Shown here piece by piece: positions 1 through 6,630 of a stretch of 9,330 nt of DNA. The DNA is taken from positions 1 to 9,330 of the forward strand of contig JBEKEO010000114.1 of assembly GCA_050013795.1 (NCBI GenBank), given 5' to 3'. The notes under the pieces are model-generated. The model was not told the DNA's origin, made no database searches, and saw only the letters and a program-made list of their open reading frames with translations. Both the position numbers and the translations under genes were made by a program. This DNA comes from CAWHOW01 sp050013795 (GTDB lineage: Bacteria; Bacteroidota; Bacteroidia; Bacteroidales; CG2-30-32-10). The first letter of the stretch is position 1, and each line of letters opens with the position of its first letter.

Positions 1-264
1 TATAAATCAGTAACGCTTGATGCACTTAATAAAGCTGCCATTATTACAAAAACGGTAAACGATATGTATGAAATTACCTACGATTACCCCGCAATGAATG
101 ATGTGATGAAATTACTGAAAGATAAAAAGCTTGAAATCCTCTCCACTGATTTCGCCCTTAAATGCAAGGTGGTTTTTAAGGTTAGGAAAAACGAATCTTC
201 TTATATTTATGAAAATCTGAAGAAACTGGCTTCTGTGGAAATAAAGTTTATCAGAACTGAGTGA
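1..264 (+). CDS. YigZ/IMPACT-family protein, C-terminal part (5' end outside window)
   Basis: The reading frame is open from base 1 and ends at a TGA, giving the last 87 residues of a protein whose start lies upstream. The first visible residues (YKSVTLDALNKAAIITKT) resemble the end of the UPF0029/IMPACT N-terminal domain. The remainder (MYEITYDYPAMNDVMKLL onward) matches the small ferredoxin-like DUF1949 domain that closes YigZ-type proteins. These proteins are about 200 residues long, so a bit more than half is missing. Eukaryotic IMPACT modulates GCN2 signalling. The bacterial members are linked to ribosomes or translation, but their biochemical role is not settled. The gene is separated from the next operon by 110 bases that contain a promoter, so it probably belongs to an upstream unit. 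The family call rests on pattern recognition of this fragment only. Confidence 0.8.
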   Translation, partial: YKSVTLDALNKAAIITKTVNDMYEITYDYPAMNDVMKLLKDKKLEILSTDFALKCKVVFKVRKNESSYIYENLKKLASVEIKFIRTE

Positions 265-332
265 TAGAAATTATTTATTTACAATAATTCCTTTCAATTA
301 ACAATTACCCATGAAAAATAATTTATTCATTA

Positions 333-365
333 TTTAATAAAACACCTGCATTAATTATACCTTTG
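333..365 (+). promoter_or_regulatory. Bacteroidota-type promoter of the heptosyltransferase-sua5-cca operon
   Basis: TACCTTTG at 358-365 is an exact match to the Bacteroidota -7 consensus TAnnTTTG. A degenerate -33 element TTTA (333-336) lies 21 bases upstream. Transcription would start around 369-373, only a few bases before the ATG at 375, so the mRNA would be almost leaderless. The match to the -7 consensus is seen directly; activity is inferred. Confidence 0.6.
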
Positions 366-374
366 CAAGTTGAT

Positions 375-1397
375 ATGAGGAAAGAATTAAAGAAAATACT
401 TATTATTCAAACCGCTTTTATTGGCGATGTTATTCTGGCAACACCTATTGCCGAAAAGCTGCATCATGTTTTTCCTTATGCGGAAATTGATTTCATGATA
501 AGAAAAGGCAATCAAAAGCTTTTCAATAATCACCCTTATATCAAGCATTGTATTTATTGGAATAAAAAAGAAAAGAAGATCAGGCATCTTTACGGGGTTA
601 TAAAGGAAGTCAGGAAAAATAAGTATGATCTTGTAATCAATCTTCATCGCTTTTTTAATTCAGGTCTTATCACTGTTTTATCCAGGTCGAGGCGCACTAT
701 AGGTTTTGATAAAAATCCGCTTTCGATCTTTTACAGCAAAAGAGTTAAACATATACTTGATCAGGACCATGCCGGGCTGCATGAAATTGACAGGAATCTT
801 GCTCTTGTGGAAGAATATGGAGAGATAAAACGCTTCATGCCACGACTTTACCCGTCCATATTTGACGATGAAAAATATATGGAGAAAGATTTAAAGAATT
901 TTATTTGCATTGCACCTGCGTCTGTATGGTTTACCAAGCAATATCCTTCAGAAAAATGGATTGAATTTTTAAAAAATGTTGATAAATCAATAGCTGTTTG
1001 TTTTATCGGAGATAAAAATGATAAGGATTTATGCAGGGAAATAATAACTAGATCGGGGCATAAAAAATCATACAATCTTGCAGGCATGTTAACATTAATG
1101 GAAACGGCTGCCTATATGAAGAATGCGAAAATGAACTTTGTTAATGATTCAGCGCCCATGCATATTGCATCTGCAACAAATGCTCCTGTAACAGCTATTT
1201 ATTGTTCAACTTTGCCCGGGTTTGGCTTTGGACCTCTGTCTGATGTTTCATTTGTTATTGAAACCGAAGAAAAACTAACCTGCAAGCCTTGCGGGGTTCA
1301 CGGTAAGGAATCATGTCCTGAAAAGCACTTTAATTGCGCATACACAATTCAAACAAAGAAATTGTTAGATATTTTAAACGATTATTGCCATGTTTGA
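375..1397 (+). CDS. Glycosyltransferase family 9 (ADP-heptose:LPS heptosyltransferase-like)
   Basis: This 340-residue cytoplasmic GT-B enzyme probably transfers heptose, or a related sugar, from an ADP-activated donor onto the inner core of lipopolysaccharide. The N-terminal motif KKILIIQTAFIGDVILATPI (residues 7-26) is the acceptor-side signature of GT9. The donor side carries IAPASVWFTKQYPSEKW and the conserved NDSAPMHIASATNAPV motif. Near the end is a four-cysteine cluster of the form C-x2-C-x7-C-x6-C, as in WaaF/RfaF-like proteins. I start it at ATG 375. A TTG at 363 is also in frame, but it lies inside the promoter -7 element. Its stop overlaps the start of the next gene by 8 bases, indicating one operon with translational coupling. 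The exact sugar and acceptor cannot be read from sequence. Confidence 0.88.
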   Translation: MRKELKKILIIQTAFIGDVILATPIAEKLHHVFPYAEIDFMIRKGNQKLFNNHPYIKHCIYWNKKEKKIRHLYGVIKEVRKNKYDLVINLHRFFNSGLITVLSRSRRTIGFDKNPLSIFYSKRVKHILDQDHAGLHEIDRNLALVEEYGEIKRFMPRLYPSIFDDEKYMEKDLKNFICIAPASVWFTKQYPSEKWIEFLKNVDKSIAVCFIGDKNDKDLCREIITRSGHKKSYNLAGMLTLMETAAYMKNAKMNFVNDSAPMHIASATNAPVTAIYCSTLPGFGFGPLSDVSFVIETEEKLTCKPCGVHGKESCPEKHFNCAYTIQTKKLLDILNDYCHV

Positions 1398-1953
1398 AGA
1401 AATTTGTAATTCCGTTAATGTCCTTGCAAAAGGCGGTATTATTCTGTATCCTACAGATACCGTTTGGGGTTTGGGCTGTGACGCCACTAACCCAAAAGCT
1501 GTGGAGAGAATATTTAAAATTAAAAAACGCAAGGAAGATAAACGAATGATTATTCTTGTTAACGATTCTGATATGCTGAAAGAATATGTTAACAATATAC
1601 CCGAGATAGCATGGGACCTGATAAGCAAAATCGATCAGCCTACTACTATTATCTATCCTGAAGCTAGGAACCTTGCTGAAAATCTAATCAGTCCGGATAA
1701 TAGTATAGCTATAAGGATAGTTAAAGATGAATTCTGTGATCAAATGATCACTTTGTTTGGCAAACCGATAGTGTCAACATCGGCAAATATATCAGGAGAA
1801 ACCACTCCTTTAATGTTCAGCAATATTTCCGAAAAGATTATTAAGTCTGTTGATTATGTTGTTGACCTGGACCATAGTAAAATAAAACAGCTTAAACCTT
1901 CTACTATAATAAAGCTTCATGACAATGGCGAATATGAAGTGGTAAGAAAATAA
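1390..1953 (+). CDS. tsaC: L-threonylcarbamoyladenylate synthase (TsaC/Sua5/YciO family)
   Basis: The enzyme makes threonylcarbamoyl-AMP from threonine, bicarbonate and ATP. This is the first step of the t6A37 modification in tRNAs that read ANN codons. The 187 residues correspond to a single YrdC domain, the size of TsaC; long Sua5 forms carry an extra C-terminal domain that is absent here. Visible motifs are GGIILYPTDTVWGLGCDA (15-32), the basic KIKKRKEDKR (43-52) at the nucleotide/substrate pocket, PIVSTSANISGE (126-137) and the STI triad near 171-173. The ATG overlaps the last 8 bases of the upstream glycosyltransferase, and cca follows after 11 bases. A YciO paralogue without synthase activity cannot be excluded from sequence alone, but the complete motif set and the tRNA-related neighbours favour TsaC. 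Confidence 0.9.
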   Translation: MFEEICNSVNVLAKGGIILYPTDTVWGLGCDATNPKAVERIFKIKKRKEDKRMIILVNDSDMLKEYVNNIPEIAWDLISKIDQPTTIIYPEARNLAENLISPDNSIAIRIVKDEFCDQMITLFGKPIVSTSANISGETTPLMFSNISEKIIKSVDYVVDLDHSKIKQLKPSTIIKLHDNGEYEVVRK

Positions 1954-1964
1954 AAGCAATACAA

Positions 1965-3374
1965 TTGATACTCGATATCGAACTTCCCATATTAAATCTT
2001 ATTTCAAAAATTTCAGTTCGCGCTGGTTTGGAAGCTTATGTTATAGGAGGGTTTGTCAGAGATAAGATAATTAATCGCCCAAATAATGATATTGATATTG
2101 TTGTTATCGGAAGCGGTATCAACCTTGCTAATGAGGTCGCTAAAAGCATGGGTCCCGCTGTAATAGTAAAAGTTTTTAAAAATTTTGGTACTGCAATGAT
2201 TCGCACAAATGATTTGGAAATTGAATTTGTCGGAGCAAGGAAGGAATCATATCGTAGCGATTCAAGGAAACCCGTTGTTGAAGATGGAAGCGTAGAAGAT
2301 GATCAGAACAGAAGGGATTTTACCATTAATGCTCTTGCTATAAGTTTAAAAATAGAAAACTTCGGAGAAGTGATTGATCCTTTCGATGGTCTTAAGGATA
2401 TTAAAAATGGAATAATACGCACACCTCTTGATCCGGTTATAACATTTTCCGATGACCCGCTAAGAATGATGCGGGCTATTAGATTTGCTGCACAACTTAA
2501 TTTCAAGATAGAAGAAAAAACTTTCAATGCAATTGCAAAAACGAGGGAAAGAATCAGTATTATTTCAAAAGAAAGAATTTGTGATGAATTAAATAAGATA
2601 CTGCTTTCATCAAAACCTTCAGTTGGATTTACGCTGTTGAATAAATCAGGACTGCTTCAAATTATATTCCCTGAAATGGCTGTTATGAAAGGAACGGAAA
2701 TAATTTCGGGCAAAGGACACAAAGATATTTTTTATCATACACTTGAAGTTGTTGATAATGTTTCTGTAAAATCTGATAACTTGTGGCTTCGTTGGGCTGC
2801 TTTGCTTCATGATATTGGTAAGCCTTCTACAAAAAAGTTCGAACAAAAAGCTGGTTGGACTTTTCATGGACATGAATTTGCTGGCAGTAAAATGATCCAT
2901 TCTATATTCAGGAAACTGGCATTGCCATTAAATGAAAAGATGAAATATGTTGAGAAGTTGGTTTTATTGCATTTACGCCCAATAGCCCTTTCTGAAGATG
3001 TAGTGACAGATTCTGCAGTTCGAAGGTTACTTTTTGAAGCAGGAAATGATATAGATGATCTGATGGTTTTATGTGAAGCTGATATTACATCTAAGAACCC
3101 ATTGAAAGTTTCAAAGTTTATGAAGAACTTTGAACTGGTTCGGGTGAAGCTGAAAGAAATTGAAGAAAAAGATAAAATTCGTAATTGGCAACCGCCTATT
3201 ACCGGAGAATATATTATGAAAATATTTAATATTGTACCCTGTAAAAAAGTTGGCATTATCAAAACTGCTATCAGAGAAGCTATATTAGACGGCGTTATTG
3301 GCAATAATTTTGAAGAAGCAGAAGAACTAATGTTGAAAGAAGGAGCAAAAATCGGACTAAAACCTGGCAAATAA
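1965..3374 (+). CDS. cca: CCA tRNA nucleotidyltransferase with HD domain
   Basis: This class II nucleotidyltransferase adds or repairs the 3'-CCA end of tRNA using CTP and ATP. The 469 residues show, in order: YVIGGFVRDK with the metal-binding DID (42-44); RRDFTINALA (116-125); DPFDGLKDIKNGIIRT (138-152); and the nucleotide-selecting helix DDPLRMMRAIRFAAQLNF (163-180). A metal-dependent HD phosphohydrolase domain follows, with H258, H282-D283 (ALLHDIGKPS) and HGHE at 301-304. Such HD domains in CCA enzymes can trim 2',3'-cyclic phosphates. The start is TTG: the frame opens only after a TGA at 1935, contains no ATG or GTG before this point, and the next Met lies beyond the catalytic DID. A rarer ATA start a few codons upstream is possible. 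It is the last gene of the left operon. Confidence 0.94.
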   Translation: MILDIELPILNLISKISVRAGLEAYVIGGFVRDKIINRPNNDIDIVVIGSGINLANEVAKSMGPAVIVKVFKNFGTAMIRTNDLEIEFVGARKESYRSDSRKPVVEDGSVEDDQNRRDFTINALAISLKIENFGEVIDPFDGLKDIKNGIIRTPLDPVITFSDDPLRMMRAIRFAAQLNFKIEEKTFNAIAKTRERISIISKERICDELNKILLSSKPSVGFTLLNKSGLLQIIFPEMAVMKGTEIISGKGHKDIFYHTLEVVDNVSVKSDNLWLRWAALLHDIGKPSTKKFEQKAGWTFHGHEFAGSKMIHSIFRKLALPLNEKMKYVEKLVLLHLRPIALSEDVVTDSAVRRLLFEAGNDIDDLMVLCEADITSKNPLKVSKFMKNFELVRVKLKEIEEKDKIRNWQPPITGEYIMKIFNIVPCKKVGIIKTAIREAILDGVIGNNFEEAEELMLKEGAKIGLKPGK

Positions 3375-3418
3375 AAAAAATATAATTTCACTTGATTTTT
3401 GAAAAAAATAACTCTATC

Positions 3419-3449
3419 TTTATACCAATTAAATAAAAAATTATTTTTG
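3419..3449 (+). promoter_or_regulatory. Bacteroidota-type promoter of the TnpR-like gene/miaA operon
   Basis: TATTTTTG at 3442-3449 matches the -7 consensus TAnnTTTG exactly. A degenerate -33 element TTTA (3419-3422) lies 19 bases upstream. Transcription would begin near 3455, giving a leader of about 23 bases with no Shine-Dalgarno sequence before the ATG at 3478. An alternative, weaker -7 (TATCTTTA, 3415-3422) sits just upstream but is too close to the TTTTTG at 3396-3401. Confidence 0.55.
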
Positions 3450-3477
3450 CATAACAATTTATTAAAACCTAAACAAT

Positions 3478-4062
3478 ATGCACGTATACAGATTTAGAAT
3501 ACTAATTGAAGATGTTGATGATTTTTACAGGGATATTGAAATAATGGCCAGCAGTACATTTGAAGATTTTCATAAAGCCATTTTTCAATCTGTTGATTTC
3601 GATGGAAAGGAACTGGCATCTTTCTTTATCTGTGATAGCAAATGGAATAGAAAAAAAGAGATTACTCTTGAAGACATGAGTGAAGAAGGCGAAAATGAGA
3701 ATGCGCCTTTAATTATGAGTAAGTGTAAACTGGCAGAATATATTAACGATCCTCATCAACGATTGATATATGTTTATGATTTTCTGAATATGTATGAGTT
3801 CTACGTTGAACTCTGCAAAATAATTCCTTCCGATAAAAAAGTTAAATATCCAAGGTGTGTACGTAAATCAGGTATAATTCCAAAAACTGGTACTTTTTCT
3901 TCTTCCCGCATACCATCTGAATTCGACGAAGAGGGTATTTATATTGAAAATGAGTCAGAAATAAAAGAAGAAGATGACAGTCTTGGACTATATTCTGACG
4001 CTGATATTGATAGTGGATTCATTGAGGAATCCGGTGAAGTATTTGATGATGATAAAATCTGA
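3478..4062 (+). CDS. Plasmid pRiA4b ORF-3-like / IS1096 passenger TnpR-like family protein
   Basis: This is a 194-residue protein of a family named after mobile-element passengers but common on Bacteroidota chromosomes. No molecular function is established. Residues 1-115 resemble the PRiA4_ORF3 fold: a strand-rich start (MHVYRFRILIEDVDDFYRDI), a helix with TFEDFHKAIFQSVDF, the SFFICDSKW segment, and IYVYDFLNMYEFYVEL in place of the usual YDFGDxWEH motif. From about 147 to the end the protein is an acidic, probably disordered tail with about 20 Asp/Glu in 48 residues. No transposase or inverted repeats lie nearby, so this is not evidence of an insertion sequence. The 3' end overlaps the likely miaA start by 14 bases, so the two are probably translationally coupled. 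Confidence 0.75.
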   Translation: MHVYRFRILIEDVDDFYRDIEIMASSTFEDFHKAIFQSVDFDGKELASFFICDSKWNRKKEITLEDMSEEGENENAPLIMSKCKLAEYINDPHQRLIYVYDFLNMYEFYVELCKIIPSDKKVKYPRCVRKSGIIPKTGTFSSSRIPSEFDEEGIYIENESEIKEEDDSLGLYSDADIDSGFIEESGEVFDDDKI

Positions 4063-4963
4063 TAAAACTCTCATCATTATTACAGGGCCTACTGCCGTGG
4101 GCAAAACATCATTAAGTCTAGAATTAGCTAAACAATTTCAGACAGAAATTATTTCTGCTGATTCGCGCCAGTTCTTCAGCGAAATGAAGATTGGAACATC
4201 ACCTCCTGATTATAACGAGTTAAAAGAAGTAAAACATCACTTTATAGGGCATCTTTCAATTCATGACTATTATAATGTCTCAAAATATGAGGGAGATGCT
4301 ATTCTTTTAATAAATAAATTATTTAATACTTACGACAAACTAGTGATGGTTGGAGGATCTGGATTATATATCAATGCTGTGATTCATGGCATTGATGAAC
4401 TTCCTGATCCTGATGAATCCACGCGACAATATTTGAAATCTATATATGATTCTGAAGGTATTTCCTCACTTAGGCAAATGCTTAAGGACCTTGATCCCGA
4501 ATATTATGAACAGGTGGATCTGAAAAATCATAGCAGGCTGATCAGGGCTATTGAAGTATGTTTAACAACTGGCAAGAAGTTTTCATCTCTAAGGAAAAAT
4601 ACAAAAAAGAAAAGAAAATTTAATTATGTTTTTATAGGTTTGGACAGAGAAAGATCTGAACTTTTTAAAATAATAAACAGTCGCACCGATAATATGATAT
4701 TAAACGGTCTTATTGAAGAGTCAAGAGATCTGTATCCGTTTAAAAATCTGAATGCATTGAATACTGTTGGATATAAAGAATTATTCGATTTTATTGATGA
4801 GAAAATTCCATTATCTCAGGCAATAGAAGATATTAAAACGAATACCCGAAGGTATGCAAAAAGGCAATTAACGTGGTTTAAGAAAATTAAGGACATTGAA
4901 TGGTTTCACCCTGATGAAAAAAATAAAATTTTGGAGTACATTAATCATAAGTTAGGGTATTAA
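4049..4963 (+). CDS. miaA: tRNA dimethylallyltransferase
   Basis: MiaA transfers a dimethylallyl group from DMAPP to N6 of A37 in tRNAs that read UNN codons (i6A37). The 304 residues are the usual family length. Motifs visible are the P-loop ITGPTAVGKTS (11-21), SADSRQ with the catalytic Asp (37-41), IGTSPP in place of the common GTAKP, HHFIGHLSIHDYYNV (63-77), VGGSGLY (101-107; most homologues have VGGTGLY), HSRLIRAIEV (161-170), NTVGYKEL (238-245) and the tRNA-binding TRRYAKRQLTWF (266-277). Two adjacent ATGs (4046 and 4049) sit inside the end of the upstream gene. I chose the second because it leaves a short, family-like tail before the P-loop. A start at 3974 would add about 25 unlikely residues read out of frame through the upstream gene. 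Confidence 0.95.
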   Translation: MIKSDKTLIIITGPTAVGKTSLSLELAKQFQTEIISADSRQFFSEMKIGTSPPDYNELKEVKHHFIGHLSIHDYYNVSKYEGDAILLINKLFNTYDKLVMVGGSGLYINAVIHGIDELPDPDESTRQYLKSIYDSEGISSLRQMLKDLDPEYYEQVDLKNHSRLIRAIEVCLTTGKKFSSLRKNTKKKRKFNYVFIGLDRERSELFKIINSRTDNMILNGLIEESRDLYPFKNLNALNTVGYKELFDFIDEKIPLSQAIEDIKTNTRRYAKRQLTWFKKIKDIEWFHPDEKNKILEYINHKLGY

Positions 4964-4975
4964 TTTAATTCACGA

Positions 4976-5878
4976 ATGAAAATTAGCAAACGATTTCTGA
5001 TTATAGGAATTACTTCAATAGTTGCACTTATTGTGATCCTTTTCATTTCCTTTTTTATATGTGCATATAGGACAGGGCAGGATATAACTAAAAATGAAAA
5101 GGGAAGTCATCTCAAACGACCAGATTCGATTATTTATAAGAAATTAATAAAACATGATACATTATTGGTAGTTGACAACCATAAAGTAATTATAAAAGTA
5201 TGTCCTCACAGGAGAAAAGGAACATTCTTAGTTCTTCATGGTTGGAATCTCTCTGCTGATGACTGGTGTACAAAAACATCCCTGTGTTCTAAAGTTCTTG
5301 AAAAGGGCTATGATATTGTAATGCCGGATATGGGTAAAAGTGTTTACCAGGAACATAATTATCCTGAAACCTATCCTGAATGGAGAGTATACCCCACTCG
5401 AAAATGGCTATCTGATACATTGGTTCCAATGCTGCAAAAAGATTACTCCCTTTTACTCGAAACAGAGAACGATTATATTGTTGGTTTATCAACAGGAGCG
5501 AGGGGCGTTGCTTTGATGTTGTTAGATTTTCCCTCTCTTTTTAAGGGTGCAGCAGCATTTTCGGGTGATTATGACCAGACAAAAATACAAGATGATTACC
5601 TTGTAACGGGTTATTATGGACCATACGAAACATTTAAAGATCGCTGGCTTAGACAGGATAATCCGCTCACGCGAATTAAAGAATACAAAACACCTATTTA
5701 TTTAGGGCATGGAAAATTAGACCAGATAGTTCCTCCTGAGCAAACTATCATGTTCTATGATTCCTTAAAGAAATATCATCCTGGTTTAAAAATAAAGTTA
5801 AATATGCCTGATGCACAGCATGATTATTATTACTGGGATTCGGAAGTAGATAATTTTCTTAAATTTTTCGGGATTTAA
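4976..5878 (+). CDS. Membrane-anchored alpha/beta hydrolase (esterase-like)
   Basis: This is a 300-residue serine hydrolase of unknown substrate. An N-terminal basic stretch (MKISKR) and one hydrophobic segment (about 7-29) form a signal anchor, so the catalytic domain probably faces the periplasm. The alpha/beta-hydrolase features are VLHGW (86-90, oxyanion-hole region), the nucleophile elbow GLSTGARG with Ser172, a GHGKLDQIVP segment giving Asp249, and DAQHDYYYW giving His282. The layout resembles esterase D/BD-FAE-type enzymes rather than lipases. The ATG is 12 bases after the miaA stop with no visible promoter, so it is probably cotranscribed with miaA. A link to tRNA modification is not implied. 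The end converges on the DUF4293 gene, with only 11 bases between the two stops. Confidence 0.8.
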   Translation: MKISKRFLIIGITSIVALIVILFISFFICAYRTGQDITKNEKGSHLKRPDSIIYKKLIKHDTLLVVDNHKVIIKVCPHRRKGTFLVLHGWNLSADDWCTKTSLCSKVLEKGYDIVMPDMGKSVYQEHNYPETYPEWRVYPTRKWLSDTLVPMLQKDYSLLLETENDYIVGLSTGARGVALMLLDFPSLFKGAAAFSGDYDQTKIQDDYLVTGYYGPYETFKDRWLRQDNPLTRIKEYKTPIYLGHGKLDQIVPPEQTIMFYDSLKKYHPGLKIKLNMPDAQHDYYYWDSEVDNFLKFFGI

Positions 5879-5889
5879 TAAAGTAAAAC

Positions 5890-6363
5890 CTATCTTAGCC
5901 TGTCTGCCGACTTCACCAGTTTTTCATCCTTCTTAATGAAATTGTTAGCTATAATAAGGAAAACCATTGTAAATAATGGTAATATCAATCCGAATTTCCA
6001 ATGTGGAACTGCAGTATGCAAAAAACTTTCTATCATATATGGTATCCAGAGGTAGATTGTGCCAATAAACAGAATAGTCAGAAAAACATTATAATTATTT
6101 ATCTTTATTTGAATTTGCCTGTCTTTAAAATAAAATAATGAAACAACCGACAATATAGTAGAAACAGAGACTATTACTAGGACAGGAAGGGTTCCTAAAT
6201 CTATGATTTGCTCATTGCCGCTAATTAATTTTATAGCAAACAAACTGACCTGGTATGCATAATCGGGATTGGCTCCTGTATACACCCAAAAAGGCAGAAA
6301 GAAACAAGCTATACATGATGCAATAGCGCCAATTATAAATAAAGTTTGAATTCTTTGAAACAT
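5890..6363 (-). CDS. DUF4293 family four-helix membrane protein
   Basis: This 157-residue integral membrane protein of unknown function belongs to a family seen in Bacteroidota. Four hydrophobic segments are visible at roughly 7-27, 56-78, 93-112 and 123-141. Family hallmarks are the start MFQRIQTLF and the conserved cytoplasmic C-terminus IKKDEKLVKSADRLR (143-157). The gene is transcribed away from rho across a 267-base shared intergenic region and converges with the hydrolase gene. A TAnnTTTG-type -7 element lies about 23 bases before the ATG. I recall DUF4293 genes beside rho in other Bacteroidota, but could not check this here. Confidence 0.85.
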   Translation of the reverse strand: MFQRIQTLFIIGAIASCIACFFLPFWVYTGANPDYAYQVSLFAIKLISGNEQIIDLGTLPVLVIVSVSTILSVVSLFYFKDRQIQIKINNYNVFLTILFIGTIYLWIPYMIESFLHTAVPHWKFGLILPLFTMVFLIIANNFIKKDEKLVKSADRLR

Positions 6364-6385
6364 AAATTCTGTATTTAAGTTTTTG

Positions 6386-6393
6386 CAAAAATA
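6386..6393 (-). promoter_or_regulatory. -7 promoter element of the DUF4293 gene
   Basis: Read on the minus strand this is TATTTTTG, an exact match to TAnnTTTG and identical to the -7 elements found before the TnpR-like and Dph6-like genes. Transcription would start near 6380, about 18 bases before the start codon. No convincing -33 TTTG is present at the usual 19-21 base spacing, so the call rests on the -7 alone. Confidence 0.5.
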
Positions 6394-6452
6394 CTAATTC
6401 GGCATAAAATAAGCCTGCAATTATCAATACGTATTAAAATAATTCTAAAATA

Positions 6453-6485
6453 TTTGTTTTGGTATAAATATATTTTGTAATATTG
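6453..6485 (+). promoter_or_regulatory. Possible rho promoter
   Basis: TTTG (6453-6456) as -33 and TAATATTG (6478-6485) as -7 are separated by 21 bases. The -7 differs from TAnnTTTG at one position. If used, the rho mRNA would have a leader of about 140 bases. Another, weaker -7-like element (TAGATTTT, 6575-6582) lies nearer the gene but lacks a well-spaced -33. Confidence 0.35.
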
Positions 6486-6630
6486 CACAACAATTCCCTT
6501 TTTCATTTTCCTTTTACAGTTTTGAATTTCTCTAACAAAAACTAAATATTATTATTTTTTTGATTTTTTGTCTATAGATTTTTATAACCAAAACCTATCA
6601 ATTTATTTCTATTAACCTAACCAATTATTC
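6486..6630 (+). promoter_or_regulatory. rho 5' leader with G-free pyrimidine-rich tract
   Basis: Bases 6486-6518 contain no G, and 21 of the 22 bases from 6494 to 6515 are C or T, with several YC steps. This is the kind of unstructured, C-containing RNA that Rho loads on. The rest of the leader is AT-rich with T runs at 6555-6569 and no strong hairpin. No Shine-Dalgarno sequence precedes the ATG (AACCTAACCAATTATTC). Autoregulation of rho through its leader is known in Escherichia coli; its use here is inference. Confidence 0.3.

Noticed and set aside
269..335. Two AT-only inverted repeats (269-275/283-289 and 316-322/329-335)
   Set aside because: Seven-base A/T arms are expected by chance in such AT-rich sequence, lack a following T run, and do not form a credible terminator.
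312..338. Eight-codon open frame (MKNNLFII) before the heptosyltransferase
   Set aside because: It lies upstream of the predicted promoter, has no ribosome binding site, and its AT-rich codons are unremarkable.
363..374. TTG start for the heptosyltransferase
   Set aside because: The TTG is part of the -7 element TACCTTTG and would lie upstream of the transcription start; ATG 375 fits the family N-terminus.
2864..3457. A 197-codon open frame on the minus strand opposite cca
   Set aside because: It lies antisense to the conserved HD and C-terminal part of cca, shows no family motif, and its composition (Ser/Ile/Phe-rich) is what the complement of this gene would give.
3974..4048. Longer miaA start at 3974
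   Set aside because: It would add about 25 hydrophobic residues translated out of frame through the upstream gene; MiaA normally begins a few residues before the P-loop, as with the ATG at 4049.
3478..4062. Insertion sequence suggested by the IS1096/TnpR family name
   Set aside because: No transposase, terminal inverted repeats or target duplication are seen, and the gene overlaps miaA as part of an operon.
5859..5878. Possible terminator between the convergent hydrolase and DUF4293 genes
   Set aside because: TTAAAT/ATTTAA gives only a 6-base A/T stem with no T run, too weak to call.
6426..6435. 10-bp palindrome AATACGTATT between DUF4293 and rho
   Set aside because: About a dozen palindromes of this length are expected by chance in a window of this size and composition; it does not coincide with a promoter element.
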